A DNA stretch of 55,055 nt. Origin: a virus. The stretch is from the IMG/VR virus record IMGVR_UViG_3300027857_000022, positions 1 through 55,055 of that record; one strand, given 5' to 3'. Both the position numbers and the translations under genes were made by a program. Positions 20,564-27,735 of this stretch are shown piece after piece. The notes beneath the pieces were generated by a model. That model searched no databases, was not told the DNA's origin, and saw only the letters and a program-made list of their open reading frames with translations. Each line of letters starts with the position of its first letter. Positions within the stretch are counted from its first letter, which is position 1.

Positions 20564-20895
20564 ATCATCCGACACGTGAAGAATTCAATGCCCTGGCCGA
20601 AAAAGTGCATCGGCTCGAACAACAACAAACCGAGCCGATGCGGGTGACGCGCATTGAGGTCGAGCAAAAGGATCTGGTTCTCACCTTGGAGAAGCACACG
20701 GCGATGCTGCAAATGTTGTCTGAGCAGTCCGATCGGCACACAGTAGCATTCCAGCAGATCCAAGTGCTCATCGCTGCTCAGACAGAGGTTATTAGTGCAT
20801 TGCAGGCTGAAATGATCAGTATGCGAGCAACACAATCCGATCATGGCGAGTTGCTCAGAGAGATCTTAGCACGATTACCAGAGAAAGGAGCATGA
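20560..20895 (+). CDS. coiled-coil protein
   Basis: A 111-residue, almost entirely helical protein with heptad hydrophobics (REEFNALAEKVHRLEQQQTEPM, LVLTLEKHTAMLQMLSEQSDRHTVAFQQIQVLIAAQTEVISALQAEM). The GTG start (20560-20562) overlaps the previous stop and follows AAAGGGG. It probably forms a dimer or trimer. Without other domains a role cannot be named; small coiled-coil proteins next to DNA-binding genes often act as adaptors. Confidence 0.6.
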   Translation: MNHPTREEFNALAEKVHRLEQQQTEPMRVTRIEVEQKDLVLTLEKHTAMLQMLSEQSDRHTVAFQQIQVLIAAQTEVISALQAEMISMRATQSDHGELLREILARLPEKGA

Positions 20896-21143
20896 TGGAA
20901 GAGATCAAGTATCCGATCAACGGCTTCAGCAATGCTCACGAGGTCATTGCTGAAGCCGAGAGAACTAGGAGGCCGATCCGTGATCTGATCGGTAGGGGAC
21001 TGCCAGAGGACTACACTCGCGAGCAAATTCTAGAAGCGTATCGCAAGGGCGAGTGTAGTGAAGGGTATGTAGCGCAAAGGCTCAAGATAAGCCGCATAGA
21101 GATTAGAAGTATTGTAGGTGAATTGTCAGAGAAAGGGGAATAG
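20892..21143 (+). CDS. small HTH-like protein
   Basis: An 83-residue protein. DYTREQILEAYRKGECSEGYVAQRLKISRIEIRSIVGEL fits a helix-turn-helix (YVAQRLKISRIEIRSIV), with a basic N-terminal half (RTRRPIRDLIGRGL). The layout resembles UPF0175-type antitoxins or small transcription factors. ATGATG overlaps the previous stop. The partner is unknown; the neighbouring 21153 gene could form a pair with it. Confidence 0.55.
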   Translation: MMEEIKYPINGFSNAHEVIAEAERTRRPIRDLIGRGLPEDYTREQILEAYRKGECSEGYVAQRLKISRIEIRSIVGELSEKGE

Positions 21144-21152
21144 ATGAAATAG

Positions 21153-21323
21153 ATGAATATTAGCATCTACTTAGATGACGAGCAAGAGCAGGCAAATAAA
21201 ATGATTCTGCCAGATGATGTTGTTGCGATAATCGACAAATTGCGCAAAGATGGAGAATCGCGCAAAGATGTCATTATTCGTGTAATGCGTGAGTTGCCTG
21301 CTGCTAGGTCCTTGTCCGACTAG
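21153..21323 (+). CDS. small ribbon-helix-helix-like protein
   Basis: A 56-residue protein (MNISIYLDDEQEQANKM then VVAIIDKLRKDGESRKDVIIRVMRELPAARSLSD): short strand, helix, SRKD turn, helix, as in ribbon-helix-helix proteins. The ribosome site (AAAGGGG) lies farther than usual, and a tiny ATG-AAA-TAG frame sits between, so re-initiation may be needed. Its last codons lie inside hairpin 7, so ribosomes finishing the gene would open that stem. Confidence 0.5.
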   Translation: MNISIYLDDEQEQANKMILPDDVVAIIDKLRKDGESRKDVIIRVMRELPAARSLSD

Positions 21324-21381
21324 CAGCAGGCTCACCCTAGATGTAGTAGGGCTATCAGCAGTCTACCAGAGCCTGATAGCC
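21296..21381 (+). other. intercistronic hairpins 7 and 8
   Basis: GCCTGCTGCTA (21296-21306) pairs with TAGCAGCAGGC (21321-21331), 11 bp and perfect, and GGCTATCA (21350-21357) pairs with TGATAGCC (21374-21381), the latter ending six bases before AGGAGG. No T-run follows either stem. Confidence 0.7.
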
Positions 21382-21403
21382 AAAGCAAGGAGGTATCAGG
21401 CTA

Positions 21404-21727
21404 ATGACCTACAGAGTATTCATTCCAAGCGAGAGTCTGGTCAAAACGGCCCGATGGACGCTGCAAGCCCTCGCAACAATCTGCGCCGTGACAGCCTGTG
21501 CGCTAGTCTTGATTGGCGCACTGCACGTCATGGCTTGGCTGTGCAGCTCGCTCATTGTGGTTATCCATGCGATGGCCTCGGTGTGCCATGAAGCCATCGC
21601 TGCTATCGGTGGCAGCCCCGAGAACGTCGTCGTTGTGTGCATCGTGTGGCTATTACTTGTTTTGAGTGTCAAAGCCACATGTATTCTGTTCTCGTCTTTT
21701 TTTCAAGCGGAAGGGGCAAGGGCATGA
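21404..21727 (+). CDS. membrane protein, two to three helices
   Basis: A 107-residue protein with membrane spans at about 19-42 (LQALATICAVTACALVLIGAL), 43-60 (MAWLCSSLIVVIHAMASV) and 75-96 (VVVVCIVWLLLVLSVKATCIL). AGGAGG precedes the ATG at a ten-base spacing. The stop overlaps the ATG of the FtsK-like ATPase (ATGA), so the two are translationally coupled, and it is a likely membrane partner of that ATPase. No family is recognised. Confidence 0.65.
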   Translation: MTYRVFIPSESLVKTARWTLQALATICAVTACALVLIGALHVMAWLCSSLIVVIHAMASVCHEAIAAIGGSPENVVVVCIVWLLLVLSVKATCILFSSFFQAEGARA

Positions 21728-23277
21728 ATAACCGAGATGCCGTCCTTATTGGACTCTGTTTGTTTGCCGTGATCATGCTCGGCTCGTTCCTGCTCCTGCT
21801 TGACCCGAGTGTCCATCTCCGGTTCCTTGAGGCGGTTGATGCTGTGGGCAGAGGGATAGAGATCCTTTTCGCTGTGGGCATCACCCTGGGCAGTGCTGGG
21901 ATCGGCGTCAAAATCTGGCGCGGGCGTCATGTGCTGGTGGTCAAAGATGGCAAGGATGGGCAGATTGCGCGGGCTGTTGTGGTACGTGGGTCTCAAATTG
22001 TGCAGATCGGATCTGCTGAGCTTGGACTGAGCGAGCTGCTGAAGTTGCAAGGCGATCTCGTCAGTCAGCAGAAGGAGCATATGCGCGTGATTGATGCGGA
22101 GTCCAAGGCCATACGCACAATGCTGCCACTTCTGGAAGCATATGGTGACGATGAGGACACAGTGGAAGATCAGCAAAGAATTGAAGCTCCTCAGCTCTAT
22201 ACGCTCTCTGATCAGCTGGCATGTGGCCAAACAAGTCTGAACGAAGAAGATAGTCTTGTGGGCTATGTCGATGATGAGCCGCTACGGGGGAAGCTCTTCG
22301 ATGATGACGGGAATATGTTCGACTCGGTGTTCGTCTTCGGTGACCAGGGCTTTGGCAAATCCACCTTTGCCACGTACCTTGCAGCTCTCACCGTGTTGCA
22401 TCACGGTCGCTTCATCGTGATCGACCCAGATGCTGAGTTTGGGCAGTCGCTCTCTGTTCGACTCGGGCCATTAGCCAACGAGATCTTCTTGCTCTGTCCG
22501 ATAGCGGATACTCCACAAAAGGCCGCCCATGCCGTCGCTCTTGCAAGAGATGAGCTAGAAAGCCCTGGGGACTATCCAGTGTTGTGGCTCATTGATGAAT
22601 TTAGCATGATTGCTCGTCAAGCTACAGGTGGTACAGGCAAATGGTCAGAGGTTGGGAAAGAACTGATTGAGCTGACGGAGGACTGGGCGACCCGTGGGCG
22701 CAAACGAAGACGGCGCGTCGTCGCCTTCGGTCAAATTCCCAACGCGAAGCGATCCGGTGGAACGGAGTTCCGTGACTCGACCACAACCGTCTGCTTTCAC
22801 CTGAAGAAAAAGCGAGCACAGATGGTCCTTGAGGATGAGGCGGAGATAGCACCGGATCTCGGCCCTGGTGAGGTGATTGTTGTACCAGCGAGGTCATCGG
22901 AGGCAAGTTACCGCATGCAACTGCCAATGCCGGATCGTGACGGATTGGTTCAGGTAGCAAGGACTATGGCTCAAATGGCTTTTGAAGGGGGTGCAGATGG
23001 TTCAGAGTATGTCAAACTAGAACGATCGAGCACCCCCTTGGCACCCGTTCAGCACCCTTCGAGCACCCTCTATGAACCGTTTGTCGTTGACCATGAGACT
23101 GCTTTCAAAGTGAAAGTTCAGCGGATACGTGAAATGCGTGCCCAGAACAAAAATCAGGAGCAGATCATTGAGGCAATTTACGGTGTGAGGAAGGGCGGGA
23201 ACGCAAAGTATGCAACAGCTCGCGATGAGTACCTCTCTATCATGCAACTGCTTGCGTCAACGGAAGGAGAGGTATGA
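21724..23277 (+). CDS. FtsK/HerA-type membrane-anchored ATPase
   Basis: A 517-residue protein: two N-terminal membrane helices (6-28, 42-65), a linker, then a RecA-like motor with Walker A GDQGFGKST (206-214), Walker B VLWLIDEF (286-293) and VVAFGQIPN (about 333-341). A C-terminal helical part (VQRIREMRAQNKNQEQIIEAI) may contact DNA. The layout fits FtsK/SpoIIIE/TraB pumps that move double-stranded DNA through a membrane, or the HerA/TraG side of the superfamily. Its neighbours (coupled membrane protein, basic protein, Spd-like protein) favour DNA transfer or segregation. Such ATPases are unusual in tailed phages. Confidence 0.8.
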   Translation: MNNRDAVLIGLCLFAVIMLGSFLLLLDPSVHLRFLEAVDAVGRGIEILFAVGITLGSAGIGVKIWRGRHVLVVKDGKDGQIARAVVVRGSQIVQIGSAELGLSELLKLQGDLVSQQKEHMRVIDAESKAIRTMLPLLEAYGDDEDTVEDQQRIEAPQLYTLSDQLACGQTSLNEEDSLVGYVDDEPLRGKLFDDDGNMFDSVFVFGDQGFGKSTFATYLAALTVLHHGRFIVIDPDAEFGQSLSVRLGPLANEIFLLCPIADTPQKAAHAVALARDELESPGDYPVLWLIDEFSMIARQATGGTGKWSEVGKELIELTEDWATRGRKRRRRVVAFGQIPNAKRSGGTEFRDSTTTVCFHLKKKRAQMVLEDEAEIAPDLGPGEVIVVPARSSEASYRMQLPMPDRDGLVQVARTMAQMAFEGGADGSEYVKLERSSTPLAPVQHPSSTLYEPFVVDHETAFKVKVQRIREMRAQNKNQEQIIEAIYGVRKGGNAKYATARDEYLSIMQLLASTEGEV

Positions 23278-23729
23278 TGTCGCTCTACGAGAGGTACCGA
23301 CTTGAGCGGGCTGTCAAGACGGACATGGAAGATCTGCCAATGAAACCAAGATCAGCACCGACGGTCAAGCGCAAGCCTGCATCATCGGCATCGAAGAGTC
23401 CTCGTCGCCGATCCACTGCAACCAGGAACCAAACAGCCAAGACCACGGCAAGGCCTGTAAAGCCGCTGCCACCGTTGGGAGCAAAGCAGACAGAGCAACC
23501 ACGGGACCGATTGGGGCGCTTCGCTCGCAAGACGGGTGCTGTGCTCTGGTCTGGTGCCAAAGCTACAGGCCGTGCGATCCGTGGTACTGCTCGGGGTGTC
23601 AAGCGCATACGTTCTGATATGCGGCGACGGGCACGCCTTGAGGAACGGGAACGGCGGGTAGCCCTTGCCGAGCGTGAAAAGAAGCTTGGATTACGCAAGA
23701 AAACAGTAATTCGTAGGAGGAAACGATAA
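23274..23729 (+). CDS. very basic DNA-binding-like protein
   Basis: A 151-residue protein exceptionally rich in Arg, Lys, Ala and Thr. Residues 20-70 are disordered and Pro/Lys-rich (VKRKPASSASKSPRRRSTA), 75-110 is a basic helix (RDRLGRFARKTGAVLW), and the end is an Arg-rich coiled helix (RRRARLEERERRVALAEREKK). It looks like a histone-H1-type DNA coater. It overlaps the ATPase stop and the next start, so the three are made together; it may load or compact DNA for the ATPase. Confidence 0.65.
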   Translation: MMSLYERYRLERAVKTDMEDLPMKPRSAPTVKRKPASSASKSPRRRSTATRNQTAKTTARPVKPLPPLGAKQTEQPRDRLGRFARKTGAVLWSGAKATGRAIRGTARGVKRIRSDMRRRARLEERERRVALAEREKKLGLRKKTVIRRRKR

Positions 23730-24730
23730 TGAACTGGCAAGCTGTGTATAGAGTTGGAATACGCTTGGTATTCTTGTTTGCATTTGTTGCATTTTTGAGT
23801 GCATCTATATCGCACGTAGCCGTATTCTATCACAACTTTGAGGCCGACAAATCGAATTGGGTAAGCCCGTATATGTTGGCTATTTCCATCGATTTGACAG
23901 CGCTTATGCTGACCATTGGTGTGATGTTTTTCGGCAAAGGAATGCCCATTCATGCCAAGATTATCATCTGGCTTTTTATCTTTGCATTAACGGGGTTTTC
24001 CTGGGCTGTTAACTGGGAGTATGCGAGTACGTATCAGGGGACAACAGACATCAAAGCAAGTCCGTTTTTACAGATGCTCAATCCGATTTTAGCTTCTAGT
24101 TTTGCCTTTCTTAATCTGGCCTATTCGTTTGTTTCTGGCTACTTCGATTCGAATGAGAAAACAGCAGCCGAATTACAGGCTGAAGCTGATCGTTTAGAGG
24201 GTCTTGAAAAGGCCCAAAAACGTATCGATGCGTACAGGGAACGGACCCGCAAAAAGAGCTTGATCCAGGCAGCCAAAGAGACACTCATTGAAGCCAAAGA
24301 GGCCGTAAACGAGCTGAAAAATGGAAGTGATGAGGAAGTCGAGAGTTCCCCTAAAGTGGAAGTGAGAGCCGAGTCAAATGTGGAAGTTTTGGAGGAAGTC
24401 GACATGGAAGTTTTCCCCCAAGAAAATGGAAGTGATGAGGAAGTTGATACCGACCCAGAAGTGGAAGTCTTAAGTGTTGTTCCCTTCCATCCATATGGAA
24501 CTGCTGACTTCCCCAAGACTTCCATCAAAGAGAAGATTGCACGGAAGAAGTTGTTCACGATTGCCCAGGCTGCGGAGGAACTCCAGTGTACCCCGAGGCA
24601 TGTAAGAAACCTCCGCAAAGATGGAACTCTTGCTGCCGATGAAAGCGGCCTTATCATAGCAGCAAGTCTTAAATCTTATAAAGCTAAGAGAAAGTCAAAA
24701 ATGGATAGAGACGCTATTGACAGCCACTGA
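23729..24730 (+). CDS. DUF2637/SpdB-like membrane protein with C-terminal HTH
   Basis: A 333-residue chimera. Residues 1-135 contain four membrane helices, with SISHVAVFYHNFEADKSNWVSPYMLAISIDLTALML resembling the His and Ile-Asp signatures of DUF2637/SpdB proteins that spread actinobacterial plasmids. Residues 140-200 form a coiled coil, 195-255 an acidic Glu/Val repeat region, and 275-320 a MerR-type HTH (FTIAQAAEELQCTPRHVRNLRKDGTL). It could tether DNA to the membrane beside the ATPase. GTAGGAGGAAACG gives a strong start. The acidic region is encoded by the GGAAGT array. Confidence 0.7.
   Translation: MNWQAVYRVGIRLVFLFAFVAFLSASISHVAVFYHNFEADKSNWVSPYMLAISIDLTALMLTIGVMFFGKGMPIHAKIIIWLFIFALTGFSWAVNWEYASTYQGTTDIKASPFLQMLNPILASSFAFLNLAYSFVSGYFDSNEKTAAELQAEADRLEGLEKAQKRIDAYRERTRKKSLIQAAKETLIEAKEAVNELKNGSDEEVESSPKVEVRAESNVEVLEEVDMEVFPQENGSDEEVDTDPEVEVLSVVPFHPYGTADFPKTSIKEKIARKKLFTIAQAAEELQCTPRHVRNLRKDGTLAADESGLIIAASLKSYKAKRKSKMDRDAIDSH
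24323..24468 (+). repeat. phased GGAAGT repeat array
   Basis: Nine copies of GGAAGT (24323, 24334, 24358, 24382, 24394, 24406, 24428, 24439, 24463), most within the octamer RWGGAAGT, spaced 11, 24, 24, 12, 12, 22, 11 and 24 bases, near whole turns of the helix. Two inverted copies follow (about 24506 and 24517). The hexamer is read in two codon frames (Gly-Ser and x-Glu-Val), so protein repetition alone does not explain it. Part of it is a 20-plus-base direct repeat (24318 and 24423 regions). Confidence 0.75.
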
Positions 24731-24788
24731 TACAATTCTGGCAGGATATGTAGAGCATCCATGCAAGTGAGTGAAAGGAAGAAATATC

Positions 24789-24974
24789 ATGTCGAACGAA
24801 AGTGGACTCTTAACTGTGAGTGAAGTGGCTCAGCTTCTGCGTGTGGATTCGACAACTGTGCGGCGTTGGATTCAGAACGGTGTCCTTGAGGCAATTGTCT
24901 TACCTCATAGAAACAAGCGCCAAGCATACCGGATTAAGCGTGAGACGCTTGATAGTCTGCTGCAAGCTGCATGA
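24789..24974 (+). CDS. excisionase-like HTH DNA-binding protein
   Basis: A 61-residue MerR/excisionase-type HTH: LLTVSEVAQLLRVDSTTVRRWIQNGVLEAIVLPHRNKRQAYRIKRETLDSLL. GAAAGGAAGAAATATC precedes the ATG at 24789. It differs from the HTH at 3644 and from the HTH at the end of the Spd-like protein, but all share the fold. A terminator follows within about 20 bases, so it closes the transfer-like operon and may regulate it or bind the repeat array. Confidence 0.82.
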   Translation: MSNESGLLTVSEVAQLLRVDSTTVRRWIQNGVLEAIVLPHRNKRQAYRIKRETLDSLLQAA

Positions 24975-24992
24975 GGCTTGCCAGATGCGAGG

Positions 24993-25027
24993 AAGACCAG
25001 CTAATGTGCTGGTCTTTCTTGTCTTTT
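24993..25027 (+). terminator. intrinsic terminator
   Basis: AAGACCAGC (24993-25001), loop TAATGT, GCTGGTCTT (25008-25016), then TCTTGTCTTTT. A perfect 9-bp stem with a T-rich tail, ending the rightward transfer-like operon. Confidence 0.88.
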
Positions 25028-25108
25028 GGCATATGCGCGATATGGTATACTTGCTCTATGTGGTCGGACATTCGCAATTTAGGATGTATGTGCAAGGAGT
25101 ATTCACAT

Positions 25109-25636
25109 ATGTATTACGAGCAATCAGCCTACAATGATTATACAAGGCCAGGATACTACGCAAGAGAGTATCGCAAGAGAACAGGAAAGATGCGTAGGAT
25201 ACATGCAGAAGAACTCGCGAAGAAGATGGAAAAGCGCACGGGTCCCCTTGCAATTGAGGACATGCCGACGACGCTTGTCCAGAGTGTGCGCTTGCCACAA
25301 GAGCAAATCGAGCAGATGATCGATGAATCGAAGAATTTGCATTCTCAGAAGATAGAGATTCCCCAGCCTTCAATGCCGATTGACGTGCATGGGAGGCCGT
25401 ATTTGGGGATCATCAATCCGTACGAGGATACCGTACGGCTGGCCGAGCAATTGGTGCTAAAGTTCCATGCGATGCGAGGGGGCTATCCTGGCATGATCTA
25501 TCTATCAGCATTTCGCTATCTTACGCGCAATAGCAGTCATTTCTGCATAGGGAATACGCTTATCCCCTATGCCTATGATCCCCATAGCGTCACTTTCGAT
25601 GTCATGGTGCGTGGGGAGAAGATCTTCTCATTGTGA
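25109..25636 (+). CDS. hypothetical protein
   Basis: A 175-residue soluble protein: a Tyr-rich start (MYYEQSAYNDYTRPGYYAREYRKRTG), a basic helical part, then a mixed domain (PTTLVQSVRLPQEQIEQMIDESK..., IINPYEDTVRLAEQLVLKFHAMRGGYPGMIYLSAFRYL). No family is recognised. AAGGAG precedes the ATG. It lies after the terminator, with a possible -10 TATACT at 25046-25051 for its own promoter, and converges with the late operon. It is the last rightward gene. Confidence 0.6.
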   Translation: MYYEQSAYNDYTRPGYYAREYRKRTGKMRRIHAEELAKKMEKRTGPLAIEDMPTTLVQSVRLPQEQIEQMIDESKNLHSQKIEIPQPSMPIDVHGRPYLGIINPYEDTVRLAEQLVLKFHAMRGGYPGMIYLSAFRYLTRNSSHFCIGNTLIPYAYDPHSVTFDVMVRGEKIFSL

Positions 25637-25827
25637 GTCCTAAATTAGCTGTTAGTATATATGTTGTGATGCTTCTATTATACGTAGGAGCTTGTTTTAT
25701 TGGCATGAATGGCATCCATTGATATGCAAGACAATGACACATCCAGGCTCTATAACATCTCAGGTTTTCTCTTGCGATGCAGAGAACAAGAGGTTCTGCA
25801 CCGCATCCCGATCATCATCTACTATCA

Positions 25828-26145
25828 TTATTTCATTCCTGATACAGCAAGCAGCACATGCCACATGCAGATAAGCATGATCAAAAGCGCAAATGTACCC
25901 AAGCATATCCAGGTGATGCGGGCTGCCAGCTTCTCAGGATCGAGTGGCTCTTTGAAGATGATCGGGAGATCTTGCTGATAGGCAGGCTTGGGGAGCCCAT
26001 CATGCCAATTTGGCTTTTGCGCTTTTTCTTTCCTCTGAATCTGATCCCAGGTTGCGAGTCCAGGCGCAACGGGCATTTCGCCCGTGTCGGCCCAGGATGG
26101 ATCAATGCTTGGTGGACCTTGCAAATGATGTGGCTCTTTGATCAT
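25828..26145 (-). CDS. tail-anchored membrane protein
   Basis: A 105-residue protein with a Pro-rich soluble part (MIKEPHHLQGPPSIDPSWADTGEMPVAPG) and a single C-terminal membrane helix (about 80-100, ITWICLGTFALLIMLICMWHVLL). GAGGTGCGAT precedes the ATG at 26145. As the last gene of the lysis cassette it could be a spanin-like or holin-modulating protein. An inverted repeat sits just upstream. Confidence 0.55.
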   Translation of the reverse strand: MIKEPHHLQGPPSIDPSWADTGEMPVAPGLATWDQIQRKEKAQKPNWHDGLPKPAYQQDLPIIFKEPLDPEKLAARITWICLGTFALLIMLICMWHVLLAVSGMK

Positions 26146-26162
26146 ATCGCACCTCGTGAAGC

Positions 26163-26235
26163 ATGCCAATCCAGACGCACTTAGAAATAAGGGCTGAACA
26201 AATTTCAGGTGCAGACCACTGGACTGGATTGGCAT
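26163..26235. repeat. 12-bp perfect inverted repeat
   Basis: ATGCCAATCCAG (26163-26174) and CTGGATTGGCAT (26224-26235) flank 49 bases in the gap between two lysis-region genes. With no T-run it is not a standard terminator. It could be an mRNA processing stem or a protein site. Confidence 0.7.
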
Positions 26236-26266
26236 AGATCAATTGTACAAGCAATGGAACGTCTGG

Positions 26267-26470
26267 TCAAGCTTGTTTCGGTGGCATTTCCACTGGTGTG
26301 GGCTGCGGACCTGTGAGTTGATTGCTATACCCAAACCAGTGCCCCACAGCTAATCCTGCCATGATGAGAGCTGCCTCGTGTGTTCCTTGGTCTTGTGTGA
26401 AGACGAGTAGGATTCCACAAAAGATCAGTGTGGTGATCGTCACTGCAAGATAGACAAATGTTGTGTTCAT
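26267..26470 (-). CDS. small two-helix membrane protein, holin-like
   Basis: A 67-residue protein with two membrane helices (TFVYLAVTITTLIFCGILLVF at 4-24; AALIMAGLAVGHWFGY at 33-48) and a short Pro-rich tail. This size and topology is typical of class II holins. TAGGAGAAAATATTC precedes the ATG, which overlaps the DUF1003 stop. It lies beside another holin-like gene (27732), so one may be an antiholin. Confidence 0.55.
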   Translation of the reverse strand: MNTTFVYLAVTITTLIFCGILLVFTQDQGTHEAALIMAGLAVGHWFGYSNQLTGPQPTPVEMPPKQA

Positions 26471-26931
26471 GAATATTTTCTCCTATTAGAACGTTGGATA
26501 AGATCAATGAGCATTTTCGTCTGCTTGAGCAGCTCCTCATCTTGCGCTTCCAAATGATGCATGATTTGCAAGATATCTTCAAATGTCTTATTCGTTGTAT
26601 TGAATGACTCTTCTGCCTGTAACTCAGCTTTCCGGCTGAGTACATTCTGGCCGACTGAGAGCACCGGAAGAGCCCAAAGCTGCACAAGATTACTTAGAAA
26701 CAATAAGAAGGTAAATGGGTATGGATCGCTTTTGAATCTCCAAATGCCAAAGGATGCTAATGCCATCCATAAAAGCATCCAAGCAACTAAGATGTAAAAT
26801 GCTTGCATGCTTCCAAATCCCTTCGTGATCATCACAGCTACCCGCTGATTGAAGCCAGTTTGCTCAGCTGCATGTAAATGGTTCACGTTCTGCGGCTTAT
26901 GTAGATGAGGATGATGCTCAAATAATGCCAT
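26467..26931 (-). CDS. DUF1003-family membrane protein
   Basis: A 154-residue protein: a His-rich head (FEHHPHLHKPQNVNHLHAAEQTG), FNQRVAVMITKGFGSMQAFYILVAWMLLWM, FKSDPYPFTFLLFLSNLVQLWALPVLSVGQNVLSRKAELQAEE, then a helical tail. FGSxxF, the PYPFxFLxxLSN block and the P-x-L-x-x-GQN motif match DUF1003, usually a chromosomal membrane family of unknown function often found near ion-transport genes. It is unusual in a phage. It lies next to the VIT-type transporter, so the pair may have been acquired together. Confidence 0.8.
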   Translation of the reverse strand: MALFEHHPHLHKPQNVNHLHAAEQTGFNQRVAVMITKGFGSMQAFYILVAWMLLWMALASFGIWRFKSDPYPFTFLLFLSNLVQLWALPVLSVGQNVLSRKAELQAEESFNTTNKTFEDILQIMHHLEAQDEELLKQTKMLIDLIQRSNRRKYS

Positions 26932-26941
26932 AGCACATCTC

Positions 26942-27388
26942 CTAATGTAATGCTACGCCAATAAGAACTCCTGCAAGCGTTCCTGCAGTCACAATGGCGA
27001 GAAAGAAGAGGGCAGATCGTAATGCGCCGCCCGCCTCGTTGTCATAGCGTGCCTTGATCCATCCAAAGAGAAGTGCGACGAGGGCCGTGCACGCGTAGCT
27101 CCACCACTGGACATAGGACAAATGCAGAACAACAGGCAGAAGAGGCGCAAGCCCACCGATGAGGAACGCACCTCCTGTCGAGAGCCCAGCCATCCACTCG
27201 TTTTGGTCGGCCACAGAACGCGCCGCTGCATATCCGCCTAGCCCCATGCTGATTGCAGAGGCAGCTACAACCCCGATCATGGTCGAGAGCAAGTGGCTTC
27301 CAACAACCCCGCTTACCGTCATGATCGTAACTAATGTCGTCACCAGCCCGTCATCAAGGCCCAGCACAACACCGCGTAACCATTTCAT
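26942..27388 (-). CDS. VIT1/CCC1-family transporter, minimal form
   Basis: A 148-residue membrane protein. VVLGLDDGLVTTLVTIMTVSGVVG and VVAASAISMGLGGYAAARSVADQ match the first two helices of VIT1/CCC1 iron-manganese carriers, and TGGAFLIGGLAPLLPVVL plus GWIKARYDN...FFLAIVTAGTLAGVLIG match the last helices. The cytoplasmic metal-binding domain usually found between helices two and three is absent, giving a short form. It overlaps the gene before it by four bases within the lysis cassette. Either it carries metal ions or its pore helices serve lysis. Confidence 0.85.
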   Translation of the reverse strand: MKWLRGVVLGLDDGLVTTLVTIMTVSGVVGSHLLSTMIGVVAASAISMGLGGYAAARSVADQNEWMAGLSTGGAFLIGGLAPLLPVVLHLSYVQWWSYACTALVALLFGWIKARYDNEAGGALRSALFFLAIVTAGTLAGVLIGVALH

Positions 27389-27735
27389 GCGATCTCCTCC
27401 TCATGAAGCGAGATGGTTGTGCTCTTTTTGTTGTCTTCTATATCTACTGAGTTATCTGATATGGTGATGATTATCCCTCTCCTTTCAAGCGCTTTGCGTA
27501 TAACTTCTATGATACGATTGAGATGAACATTATCCTTCCTTATATCTTCTATCTTTCCTCGCAAAAGCATTAGCTCGGCTTGCATTGCAGCAATTGCACG
27601 TTGTTGTGCGTTACTTGCCTCCTCACTTATTTTGCTTTTTGACATGGACTTGCCTGATATGATTGCCACAATAAAGACAATCAGGATCGAGAGCAAGCCC
27701 GCAATGGAATTAAGACTTTCGATAATGGCATTCAT
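27385..27735 (-). CDS. membrane coiled-coil protein, spanin- or holin-accessory-like
   Basis: A 116-residue protein with one N-terminal membrane helix (SIAGLLSILIVFIVAIISG) followed by a long charged coiled coil (SEEASNAQQRAIAAMQAELMLLRGKIEDIRKDNVHLNRIIEVIRKALERRG) and an acidic end. The topology resembles phage Rz-type or holin-accessory proteins. It is coupled by four-base overlaps to the holin before it and the VIT-type gene after it. The lysis role is inferred from context. Confidence 0.6.
   Translation of the reverse strand: MNAIIESLNSIAGLLSILIVFIVAIISGKSMSKSKISEEASNAQQRAIAAMQAELMLLRGKIEDIRKDNVHLNRIIEVIRKALERRGIIITISDNSVDIEDNKKSTTISLHEEEIA

Noticed and set aside
23274-23729. Relaxase or mobilisation protein
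   Set aside because: Basic and adjacent to an ATPase, but it has no HUH or relaxase Tyr motif; composition fits a DNA coater only.
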